Assembly: GCA_029204225.1 (NCBI GenBank)
Contig: CM055104.1
Coordinates: 48,186,451 to 48,250,450 of the forward strand
Source: Diphasiastrum complanatum
Taxonomy: Eukaryota; Streptophyta; Lycopodiopsida; Lycopodiales; Lycopodiaceae
Length of the DNA: 64,000 nt
Direction of reading: 5' to 3'
The position numbers and the translations under genes are program-made. Each line of letters starts with the position of its first letter. Positions within the stretch are counted from its first letter, which is position 1. Positions 55,035 through 64,000 of this stretch are shown here, one piece after another. The notes beneath the pieces were generated by a model. It was given only the letters and a program-made list of their open reading frames with translations, did not search any database and was not told where the DNA came from.

Positions 55035-55862
55035 AGTTCGAGTCAGAAGCTACTCCTGGCAAAGAACTTCAAGAATGGAGTTTAAAAAATGACAAAGCTA
55101 TAGCACAATTTGCGTCTTCAGTGCATGACAATATAATGCTAAATCTTACATCAATTTCAAACACAAAGGATTTATGGGAAGAATTGCAAACCAAGAATGA
55201 GACTTGATCTCGTAATCAAATCATGTTCTTGGAAGACCAATTAACTTACCTATAGTGGGATGACAAAGACCTGAACACATTCGTGCGAAAGATCAAAGAT
55301 CTATTTATTTCCTTACAAAATTCTGGTGCAGAAAATACAATTTCTAAGTAAAAACAGCTTAATTATTTTCCTTGAGCCCTACCTAGGTCATTCCACACAA
55401 CTCGAACCTTATTGGCGAAAGATGCAACAATGACACTTCAAAAGACAATAGATGGAGTAAAAGAGGAAGTAGAAGCTCGTGAACGCTATGACGACAATGG
55501 TGATTCAGAAAATGCTCTATTTACTCAGAAAAATAAACCTTCTAAGAAGTCTAAGTTTAAGAGGGAGTTGTCTAAGAAGAATGAGTCTAAGACAAATGAA
55601 CAACAATCTAGAAAACAATAGAAGAATTCTGGTGATAAGAAGATCTACAACAGATGCAGAAGATCAGGTCACACATAAGAAAAGTGTTGGCTAAATCCAA
55701 AGATTGAATGCATTCATTGTCATAAACGAGGTCATGCAGCAATAGACTGTTATCAAAATCCCAAAAACAAAAAGGAGCAGAATCGAAGCGAACCTTCAGA
55801 TTCAAACTATGTCGAAGGCAAAGCAGAATGCTCCAGAACAGCAGAAGACAAGGCAATAAGGA
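55035..55862 (+). pseudogene. Copia gag with zinc knuckle, N-terminally cut
   Basis: Reads KELQEWSLKNDKAIAQF, NTKDLWEELQTKNET, RNQIMFLEDQLTYL and a Lys-rich tail, then two Cys/His motifs: a decayed NRCRRSGHT.EKC and an intact CIHCHKRGHAAIDC near 55710-55750. Several TAG/TAA codons. No PBS lies between the P LTR and this gag, so they are joined by a deletion or belong to different elements. Confidence 0.82.
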
Positions 55863-56844
55863 ATCTACAAAACAACAAACAAAAGGTTACATATAAATAA
55901 TGCATAATAGATAAGATCAATCAATAGCAATATCTATTGAATGATTAAACCACGTGCTTACAATTGATTTTTTTTTGTCTATCATGAAGATTCAAATTTT
56001 GAATGGTGAGTTCTTTGTGAAGATATACATGTTGAACTAAAAACCTTGATGATAGATTGACCTATAGTTGACACTTTGAAATCTGTGAACCTTCCTTTCC
56101 AAGAGCTTTTGTATGTAATATCAATTCTTCTTCTTTTTCAAAATGCACCTTTTGTTGATGGATGCATCTGAATTCATTATGTTTTTGGTATCCATTGATC
56201 TTTGGAATCTTCTTCATTGCAAGCACTCATAACATGAATCCTACTTTTTTTTCTCTGATTATGAGTTGTATCTATACATGAAGCAAGCAACAAAAGAGTG
56301 ACAAGCATCTGTGTAAATGGCTAGATGATCTTTACCATAGAGGCTAGTTTAATTATAGTTTTTAACAAGTGACCAAGAGTTTACATAAGTGGGCAGCCAC
56401 AAAATAGAGACAACAACTATTACCTAATCAAATAGTTTTTTGTTGTCCAGCCGAGAGTTTTGAAAATCATCAAAACATAGTCAAAAAAAAATTTGTCCAT
56501 CTATTAATGTTGCACTTCTTGATAGATGGAGAAAACTTGGACATTTAAAGCGTGCAAAGTCAACAAAAGTATCTTTACAAAGGTCCCATCTTGAGCTCAT
56601 ATTTTTCCTAATAATCACATTTCAATCCTTAAACTCATCTAGCAAAGACCCATGAGCTTTTAGAGAGAAAAAAATCACCAAACATAAATCTATCGACAAT
56701 GCTAAAAAAATATCCATTTATAAAACTTTTTCTAGACAACCAAGAAAAATACAAAACTTCAAACTTTAAAACAAAAAAAAATATCTTGGCTTTAAAAAAA
56801 GAAAAAGAAAATACTTGTCTTTCACTCATACATCAACTTAGTGG

Positions 56845-57005
56845 GTGGAAAACTTGAAATTTTTCTATTCTGTGTGCGGTAAGCACAACTTCTTGAGTGG
56901 ATGGAAAAGTTAAAAGTTTTCCACCTTCCAACTTGGGTGGATGGAAAAGTTAAAAGTTTGCTTTTCAAATGTGTGGTAAGCACAACTTCTTTCACCTTCC
57001 AACTT
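56845..57005. repeat. Interleaved tandem repeats
   Basis: GTGGATGGAAAAGTTAAAAG occurs near 56897 and 56937, GGTAAGCACAACTTCTT near 56879 and 56984, and CACCTTCCAACTT near 56920 and 56992. These form a duplicated, slightly scrambled unit. Confidence 0.75.
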
Positions 57006-57035
57006 CTTACATCCATGCTTGCCACTAAAGGCATT

Positions 57036-57060
57036 GGGGGGGATAGGGGGGGAGGGGGGG
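57036..57060 (+). other. G-rich tract with three G7 runs
   Basis: G7-ATA-G7-A-G7. It could fold as a G-quadruplex, because each long run can supply more than one GGG. Confidence 0.75.
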
Positions 57061-57083
57061 CCAAATGTCATTGTCAGATTACA

Positions 57084-57243
57084 CTTTTTCTCTTCTTCTA
57101 CACATCAATTTGGAAAAATTCAAAATTGACATTTAAGTTTCTTTCCAATGTGGTTGAGTTAACCCTTTTTCTCTTCTTCTAGACATCACTTTGGAAAAAT
57201 TCAAATTTGACATTTAAGTTTCTTTCTAATATGGTGGAGTAAA
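57084..57243. repeat. 80-bp tandem duplication
   Basis: A unit of about 80 bp starting at TTTTTCTCTTCTTCTA (57084) is repeated from about 57164 with a few substitutions. Confidence 0.85.
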
Positions 57244-57986
57244 CCTAAACAATAGCACTTGTAATCTCTTGCAAAATGTTTATAGTGTCATAATCAACCT
57301 ACATATTTTTTTGAATAGTAGATTACTCCCAAAACAAGCGTACATATGCTCAAGGTGAGAAGTTATATTTCCAAGTAGGGTGCAATAATCATTCAAGCAC
57401 AACATGAGCCATATTTACTCTTTGATGACCAACTTCAAGGTCATAGGTTCTTCTTTAAGCATAATGGGAGTAATTTCAAAAGATGAGCCCTTAGGAGCAA
57501 ACATCAAGCCTAAATGTGGCTTCCCACCATGAAAAGCTCATATTCAATTCTTTGGCAAGATGGCACTTTTCAATTCTTTGGCAAGATGGCACTAGCTATA
57601 GCAATTGACCCATTAGCTATTGTTCTAGTAGTCGACCAAAAAATTGATTGTTAGCCTTCTAGAAGTGCCAAACTACGAACTTTGGTGACTGTCTAGTGCC
57701 CACTAAACTACATTTGCAAGGGGCTAGTAAGTCAAAGTATGTAACATATTTATACTAGACTTTTTCTAAACTCTACAAACTATCACTACAATCAATGCTA
57801 TTAAAAAAAACATTCATCATTTTTTTTTTCATTCACTCCATCATATCTACAAATTTCATGCTATGCATGAACATAATTGATTATTTGAATATTTTATTTC
57901 TACGGCCTGAAATCCAACACTTTTAAAGCATAAGCAAAAGCATAAGCCAACATAGCCACCAAAATTTGGAGAAACCACAGTAGTTT

Positions 57987-57988
<2 letters not shown>

Positions 57989-58019
<31 letters not shown>
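57989..58019. repeat. (TG)15 microsatellite
   Basis: An uninterrupted TG run. Confidence 0.97.
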
Positions 58020-58020
<1 letters not shown>

Positions 58021-58436
58021 AATGTTCCATAAAAACCTATTCCATACCATTTTTATGGTACGGAACTCTTCTGTACCATGAAATCCAATTTTTTTTTTTC
58101 TCAAAATTCCTAAATTGGCCAAAAACAATATTGGGATAGTCTACATAGTATTGGGCTACCAAAAACATTGTCAAAACTCCCAAAAAAATGGACCTTTACA
58201 CCATCTTTTTTTTTGGGAGCTTTTAGGTCATTTTTTGAGGCCCTATGTAATTATTTTGCAGTTTTTAACTACATAGAGTGTACCAATACTATATTGGAAA
58301 ATGTAATTTTTTTTTACAAAACAAGCATGGAACCGTTTTGTATTACTTCTTAGATATATATGCATATGTGTATATCTATATATATAAATATATTTGTGTG
58401 TCACATTTGTGCCTATGTATGGGGTAGGAGGATGCA

Positions 58437-59355
58437 TGTTGCGCCGGCGCCTCAAAGGGCGCTGGGACTTGAGCGGTTTCCCCAACACGCGCTTAAGTCT
58501 AACATTCATCCATCATGCACTTACGTAAAAGCCAACTCAGAAACGTGACAAGCTTAACCATTCAGACTTAAGAAAACTGGAATCCCAACCAACCCGAAAG
58601 CCAACTCAGAATCCGTCCCCAAAAGGTAACCAAAGGCAAAGACAAGCCACACATGAAACCCAAGGCATAGTGGTCGCCAAACTGACCAATTGGCATAGCG
58701 GCAAGCCCCATGTCGATGACAGGGACCCTTAGGCGTCAGCGACGCAAAAAGGTTGTAGTAAGGGTCCTTCCACTTGGACCAGTCCCGGAGGCGAAACCGA
58801 AATGGTAATCATCCCCAAGGATCAACTTTATTAGATTTGGAAGAGGTTACATTCATACATAGACTGACCGGTCTCGGGGCCACCAACATGTGCTAGGCGT
58901 TGTGCCTGGCTCGTGATCGTAGAGGGAGCTTAGACCTGGCGACTGGATTCCTGGCGCTGGTTGAGCTGCCCAAGTTTCTGTCTGCCGGACTCCCCCTATA
59001 GTTCTATTGTGATTCGGCTCACCCCCTCTGTTCTGAAACATAGTGCTTTCTGGTAAAGCACGCTTTTTGGGACTTAGTTTTTATTTTGCTGATTAAGCCT
59101 GGCAAGCCTGGCAGAATCAGTCTGGCTCCCAGACATGGGTCCCGGGAGCCGTTCCGGTGGCAGAATCAACTTGCTTCCTGACTAGGCCATGACTCGAGCT
59201 CCAGAGCTAGCTCATGACTTGTGACTACTTGACTGGCTCACCACAGGTCGGAGGCTCAGTCCTTGACGTTCTAACTTGCTCTGGGACCTTAGGGAGCATC
59301 ACCCCTTAGAGTCTTACAGGGCACGCTGGGTTGCACCTGAGTCAGCTTTACAACA
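58437..59355 (-). repeat. Chromovirus L 3' LTR (919 bp)
   Basis: TGTTGCGCCGGCG to GCTTTACAACA on the plus strand, bounded inward by the PPT complement TCCTCCACTCG. Much more GC-rich than surrounding DNA. It differs from the right LTR at roughly 20 sites by eye. Confidence 0.96.
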
Positions 59356-59595
59356 TCCTCCACTCGTTTGAAAAAACTGATGTCCTCATCAGGGCCAAAT
59401 TAGACCTAGGACGTATGGCACGGGCTTAATTCACCGGCCTTAACAACTTTGAATTTAAAATACATTGGCAGTAGCACAGGAAAAGTGTAGATAAAGTTCA
59501 CTTACGTAAAACCTGTGTAAAGCTGCAAGTGATTTATTGACAAACTTAAGAAAGATACCTGGAAGTTCCTTGAACTTCAGAATGGCCATGAATGT

Positions 59596-60345
59596 TTATG
59601 TAGGAGGCATGCCGCCAGGTAGTGCTGTGTGTGCCAATCTGAAAAAACGGCTATTGCGTTGGTTCTTCTGTAGATAATCTGCGAGTACTTTAGGGGCTCC
59701 CTCCTTAAGTTTGTCTTCGTACTCCCAAGAAGCCTCAATAAGTGGAGCCCGTAGCCACTTCACTAGATATTCACGTTGAACACCAGTTCGCTTTCTATGT
59801 GTCAATATTTGTTCTGGTACAAGCTGCCTCTTTGTATCATCAAGTGTCATTGGTGGGTGACGGAGTTCGTGTTGCCGATCAAATCGCTCATCTGGTTTGT
59901 ACCGTTTGAGTAATGAGATATGAAACACATTGTGTATATCCAAGCTGGACGGTAGCGCCAATCGGTAAGCCACTGGGTTGATCTTCTTGGTGACATAATA
60001 TGGTCCCACATAAGGTCGAACGAACTTATGAGAAAGACCTTTTGGTAAGGCAATGTTCTTTGTGTTCAGCCATACTTGATCAACTTCCTCAGATTCCAGT
60101 TCTCGTCGATGTGGGTTTACGTCAGCTGCCATACTCCTTTGTGATTGCTCTAAAAATGACTTCACCTCTATCAGCTTTGTGTGCCACTCATTGATGAATT
60201 CCTCTACAGTAGGTACTGGTGTTTCCTGCACGCCTGTAAGAAAAGAACTTGGAACAATCGGTAGCCGACCATTGTTTATCTCGAAGGGTGCCCTTCCAGT
60301 AGATCTGTTCACTTGGTTGTTATGTGCAAACTCGAGAATATCCAA
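59596..60345 (-). pseudogene. Chromovirus L integrase C-terminus with chromodomain
   Basis: Starts within the integrase at LDILEFAHNNQVNRSTGRAPF, continues through the GPY/F-like segment (VGPYYVTKKINPVAYRLALP, HNVFHISLLKRY) and ends with a chromodomain (VPEQILTHRKRTGVQREYLVKWL, EASWEYEDKL) that in chromoviruses targets insertion to modified chromatin. The zinc finger and the D,D,E core are missing: the frame is joined just upstream to the end of RNase H. Confidence 0.92.
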
Positions 60346-60630
60346 GTAGTTGACCCAATCGGATTGGAGTGTTCCTGTCTACTTAGTGCATCCGCCACCA
60401 CATTGTTCTTTCCCGCCGTGTGTACGATGTCTATATTGAATTTCGAGAGAAAGTTTTGCCATCGCATTTGCTTTGGCGTGAGCATACCTTGGGATGAGAA
60501 GTACTTCAGTGATACATTATCAGTGAACGTCTTAAAGGGTTTTTCTTGCCACATAATGTCTCCAATGCTCCACTGCTTGAACTACTGCGACCATTTTTTT
60601 CTTCATGAGTTGGCCATCGTCGCTCTACAT
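60309..60630 (-). pseudogene. Chromovirus L RNase H C-terminus
   Basis: RNase H tail: [48 protein letters not shown] frameshift in an A-run near 60600 separates it from the RT frame. After DALSRQ it is joined within a few codons to late integrase sequence. Confidence 0.9.
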
Positions 60631-61723
60631 CACTCAATTTCTTTGAAAAATATGCAACAGGTTTTCCGTCTTGCATCAGCACGGCCCCAATAGCAAAGTT
60701 CAACGCGTCTGTATGTATTTCAAAAGGTTTGCTAAAGTCCGGTAAGGCAAGAATGGGCTCTTGAGTGATCCGTCGTTTTAGTTCTTGGAACGCTGCTTCA
60801 CATTCCGGTGTCCATGTCATCTTCAGATGAGTCTTGGTCTGCTCCAAGAGTGGTGCCACAATATTGCTAAATGCCTCAATGAATCTCCTGTAAAAGTTAC
60901 ATAAGCCCACAAAGGATTTGATGCCATGAACAGTCTTAGGAGCCAGCCAATCCAAGATAGTCTTGATCTTCTTAGGATCCATCCGAATTCGTCCATAGCC
61001 TATAACGTGTCCAAGGATATCAACTTCCTCTACCACAAATTCACATTTTTCTCTTTTCGCGAACAAGCTGTTCTTCCTTAGTCGTTGAAGGACAGTCCTT
61101 AAATGTTTAATGTGATCTTTGAGGCTACGACTAAACACCAAGATGTCATCGATGTACACAATGACAAATTCATCTAACCAGTCTTGAAAAATGTTGTTCA
61201 TCAACGTGCAAAAAGTGGCTGGTGCGTTTGTTAGACCGAACGGCATCACCCTGAATTCGTGACTCCCATACCGTGTTCGAAAAGCCGTTTTGTGCTCATC
61301 GCCTTTAGCTATTCGAATTTGGTGATATCCAGATCTAAGATCTATTCGGCTAAAATATCTGGCATGTTTGAGCTGGTCGAACAGGTCATCAATTCTAGGC
61401 ATGGGATACTTGTTCTTGATGGTACCCTTGTTGAGCATGCGATAATCCACACACATCCGTAGTGTCTTGTCCGCCTTTTCCACGAATAGTATAGGGGCTC
61501 CAAAAGGCGAAGCACTGGGTCTAATGAATCCTTTGTTTATCAATTCACCAAGTTGTCGTTTCAGTTCCACCAACTCTTCTTGGGACATCCTATAAGGTGC
61601 TCGTGAAGTTGGTTCTGTTCTTGGCACCAACTCAATCTTATGGTCCACTGGTCTTCGAGGAGGTAACTTAGCTGGGAGTTCTTCTGGAAACACATCGCTA
61701 AAGTCTTCTAGCAAATCTACCAC
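60506..61723 (-). pseudogene. Chromovirus L reverse transcriptase and RNase H N-terminus
   Basis: An open frame of 405 codons: [52 protein letters not shown] (first Asp), [12 protein letters not shown], the catalytic [12 protein letters not shown] (about residue 190), [12 protein letters not shown], then RNase [20 protein letters not shown]. All RT motifs are intact. The same frame is separated from protease only by one TAG near 61742. Confidence 0.94.
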
Positions 61724-61741
61724 CTCCTTTGGAAAGTTTTT

Positions 61742-62335
61742 CTATTGTGCGTTTTTCCCTTCTGGAACCTCTCTGCAGATACAAACAAAGCACTTTGACC
61801 TTTTCCCTTTCGCCATGTTTTTAATCACAGATGCAGTAACCAGATTTTGTTCAATATCGGTGCCCTTCGCGTTCCCTCCGGGCAGAGCTTTTGTCATACA
61901 GATCTGTCCCTTGTAATCCAAGAGAACCAAGTTTGAGCTCCTACCCAAAACTGCAATACAATGTTCATTTAGCCAGGGAAGGCCCAAAATTACATCAAAG
62001 GCATCCATCTCTAAAATCAGAAAGCTAAGTTTAGCCTTCCATCTCCCAATTTGCACCGGGATGTTCAATGTCGCTTTGTCTGCGTCCAGTGCTCTCTTTG
62101 TTGTTTCTACCTTGAGCGTTGATGTTACATTTCTGGTCGGCAAGCTGAACTGTTCTACTACGCTCCTTGAAATATAGTTATGTGAAGCTCCGGAGTCGAT
62201 CATGAAATCTGACTTCCTCCCCGCGATCTTTCCGGATAGGAATAATAATCTTGAACCAATCTTGGGGGTTGCCCCATGGAAGCTCCTTTCCATACTTGTA
62301 TGTCGTCTACACACAAATGTAAATTCCTCCTTCAA
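61742..62335 (-). pseudogene. Chromovirus L aspartic protease
   Basis: Contains the active site FMIDSGASHNYIS (Asp at about residue 47) and the second conserved element DVILGLPWLNEH, as usual for chromovirus protease. The apparent start Met at 62335 is arbitrary; normally this follows gag, which is missing. The frame runs in register with RT past a single in-frame TAG. Confidence 0.92.
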
Positions 62336-63016
62336 CTCCCAACTAGATCAGATCACCTGGAAGAAGTTACGCAACCATGGGTTATTCAGATCCAAACAAG
62401 CACACCACAAACGAACATACCAACCAAAGCAAACACAGAGGATCCCTCTCAAGCCACATTCCCCTTGAGACCGGACCTAGGACCTTTGCCTAACCGCGCC
62501 CACACAAATCTATCACAGAATTAGCCCATGGGGAAACATCCATCCAACCATCCGTGCTTTCACCATTAAGCAGCACATTGTCTCAGTCACGCCCCACCAC
62601 TTTTTGGTCGATAGCCCTTATAACTAAACGATCGGCAGCTATCCCGCACCGGTAGCTAACCACCCGTGCTTTACACCCAAATTCGAGCAACATCTCTATA
62701 TTAATGGTTAACCAGTACAGTTCGAATATGTCACCCCGCACCCCACAAGGCACAGACCGTGCTTTCACCAACCTAATGGCAGCACATTGCCTCATCTGTC
62801 CTACGTGCAGACGACGCTAGGCCCGAACCACGGAAACTGACCGTGCTTACACCTTGAGGGCAGCACTTTGACTCATCAAGTCCCCCGTTCTGCCGACCAC
62901 CCCGACCGTGGACGCACCCGTGCTTACACTGTGGGCAGCACCTTGCGCAACGGTTCTCCTGACAAATCCCAAAACGTGGCCATCCCTGTGAGACTTGCGT
63001 AGCTGATCGGCTAGTC
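62336..63016 (-). other. Chromovirus L leader in place of gag, with a repeated motif
   Basis: Only about 680 bp separate protease from the PBS, and no gag motif or CCHC knuckle is visible. The plus strand shows five diverged copies of CCGTGCTTTCACC-like sequence, four followed by GGCAGCACATTG-like sequence: near 62552, 62664, 62757, 62841 and 62918. Confidence 0.75.
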
Positions 63017-63029
63017 GGCTCTGATACCA
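63017..63029 (-). other. Primer-binding site of chromovirus L
   Basis: The complement is TGGTATCAGAGCC, two bases from the right LTR. Confidence 0.92.
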
Positions 63030-63031
63030 CA

Positions 63032-63948
63032 TGTTGCGCCGGCGCCTCAAAGGGCGCTGGGACTTGAGCGGTTTTCCCAACACGCGCTTAAGTCTAACAT
63101 TCATCCATCATGCACTTACGTAAAAGCCAACTCAGAAACGTGACAAGCTTAACCATTCAGACTTAAGAAAACTGGAATCCCAACCAACCCGAAAGCCAAC
63201 TCAGAATCCGTCCCCAAAAGGTAACCAAAGACAAAGACAAGCCACACATGAAACCCAAGGCATAGTGGTCGCCAAACTGACCAATTGGCATAGCGGCAAG
63301 CCCCATGTCGATGACAGGGACCCTTAGGCGCCAGTGACACAAAAAGGTTGTAGTAAGGGTCCTTCCACTTGGACCAGTTCCGGAGGCGAAACCGAAATGG
63401 TAATCATCCCCAAGGATCAACTTTATTAGATTTGGAAGAGGTTACATTCATACACAGACTGACCAGTCTCGGGGCCACCAACACGTGTTGGGCGTTGTGC
63501 CTGGCTGTGCTGGTAGAGGGAGCTGAGACCTGGCGACTGGATTCCTGGCGCTGGTTGAGCTGCCCAAGTTTCTGTCTGCCGGACTCCCCCTATAGTTCTG
63601 CTGTGATTCGGCGCACCCCCTCTGTTTTGAAACATAGTGCTTTCTGGTAAAGCACGCTTTTTGGGACTTAGTTCTTATTTTGCTGATTAAGCCTGGCAAG
63701 CCTGGCAGAATCAGTCTGGCTCCCAGACATGGGTCCCGGGAGCCGTTCCGGTGGCAGAATCAACTTGCTTCCTGACTAGGCCATGACTCGAGCTCCAGAG
63801 CTAGCTCATGACTTGTGACTACTTGACTGGCTCACCACAGGTCGGAGGCTCAGTCCTTGACGTTCTAACTTGCTCTGGGACCTTAGGGAGCGTCACCCCT
63901 TAGAGTCTTACAGGGCACGCTGGGTGCACCTGAGTCAGCTTTACAACA
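63032..63948 (-). repeat. Chromovirus L 5' LTR (917 bp)
   Basis: Direct repeat of 58437-59355, followed by the second ATGCA. Short frames seen inside both LTRs are shared by chance and are not genes. Confidence 0.96.
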
Positions 63949-63953
63949 ATGCA

Positions 63954-63984
63954 CCCATGGTGGCATGGGTGCAGCCTCCTATCC
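63954..63984. repeat. Right part of a host palindrome split by L
   Basis: CCCATG (63954-63959), loop GTGG, then CATGGGTGCAGCCTCC to 63984. With 58422-58436 on the other side of L, it makes 21-bp arms that pair at 19 positions around the 4-nt loop. Confidence 0.8.
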
Positions 63985-64000
63985 ATCTACTTTTTCAAAA

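Larger units (their letters stand above)
55863..58436. other. 2.6 kb without a recognisable gene
   Basis: AT-rich, no credible coding frame. It holds several local repeats listed separately: tandem units at 56845-57005 and 57084-57243, a 25-bp duplication near 57545-57592, a G-rich tract at 57036-57060 and a TG run at 57989-58019. Confidence 0.5.
58437..63948 (-). mobile_element. Gypsy chromovirus L, gag-less
   Basis: Minus-strand Gypsy element, 5.5 kb, with near-identical LTRs and an exact ATGCA duplication (58432-58436 and 63949-63953). It keeps protease, RT, RNase H and an integrase C-terminus with chromodomain. Gag is absent and the integrase catalytic core is deleted, so it is non-autonomous. 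The close LTRs make it one of the youngest insertions in the window. Confidence 0.96.

Noticed and set aside
55863-58436. Organelle DNA insertion
   Set aside because: No plastid or mitochondrial gene sequence was recognised; the region is AT-rich with local tandem repeats only.
58853-63635. ORFs inside both LTRs of L
   Set aside because: They occur in the same place in the two LTR copies but show no domain; differences between the copies alter their sequence and ends.

Overview
This window looks like nuclear DNA of a land plant with a large, repeat-rich genome. The evidence is a plant-type autoinhibited Ca2+-ATPase at the left edge, plant-type Copia and Gypsy LTR retrotransposons over most of the rest, initiator-Met and tRNA-Asp primer-binding sites, and long GA/TG microsatellites. 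I cannot name the species. A large-genome lineage such as a fern or gymnosperm would fit, but that is inference. No bacterial genes, CRISPR array, organelle insert or functional RNA gene was seen.

Layout. (1) 1-1716, minus: the N-terminal 572 codons of an ACA8/9/10-like P2B Ca2+ pump, running off the left edge without an intron. (2) 1717-4168: its leader and promoter, then intergenic DNA with a very short tRNA-derived SINE-like insert (15-bp target duplication) and a GA microsatellite. (3) 4174-7370: internally deleted Copia element A (minus, TSD AATAA). (4) 7365-9735, minus: a decayed, unrecognised ORF with a long coiled coil, joined to a Gypsy pol remnant (9738-12055). (5) 12056-15572, plus: a Copia RT/RNase H fragment, then Copia element H (LTR, PBS, leader, gag, protease). 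(6) 15573-28670: a LINE interrupted by Copia J (TSD TTCAA), itself interrupted by Copia K (TSD ATTTG). Because the LINE sits at the broken end of H, this is a four-level nest. (7) 28671-31230: a Gypsy LTR with a tRNA-Asp PBS, then an opposite-strand Gypsy gag. (8) 32256-35152: Copia N (minus), missing gag, protease and integrase core. (9) 35287-44838: composite Copia locus D, containing pieces of E and B. (10) 45050-46440: Gypsy RNase H/integrase. (11) 46480-51900: Copia pieces G and F around an E-type LTR. (12) 51910-55862: more Copia debris. (13) 55863-58436: no gene, several short tandem repeats. (14) 58437-63948: a young Gypsy chromovirus L (TSD ATGCA) lacking gag and the integrase core, inserted in one arm of a host palindrome.

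The only clear host gene is the Ca2+ pump. Every LTR element seen here is disabled by stops, frameshifts or deletions, so any remaining movement would need proteins supplied elsewhere. The items most worth a second look are the coiled-coil ORF, a TTCACACGTGTGAA (G-box) palindrome recurring in LTRs and leaders of several distinct Copia elements, the intronless ACA8-like coding region, and the dated nest of insertions. Boundaries supported by matching target duplications (A, J, K, L and the SINE) are exact; other element edges are approximate.
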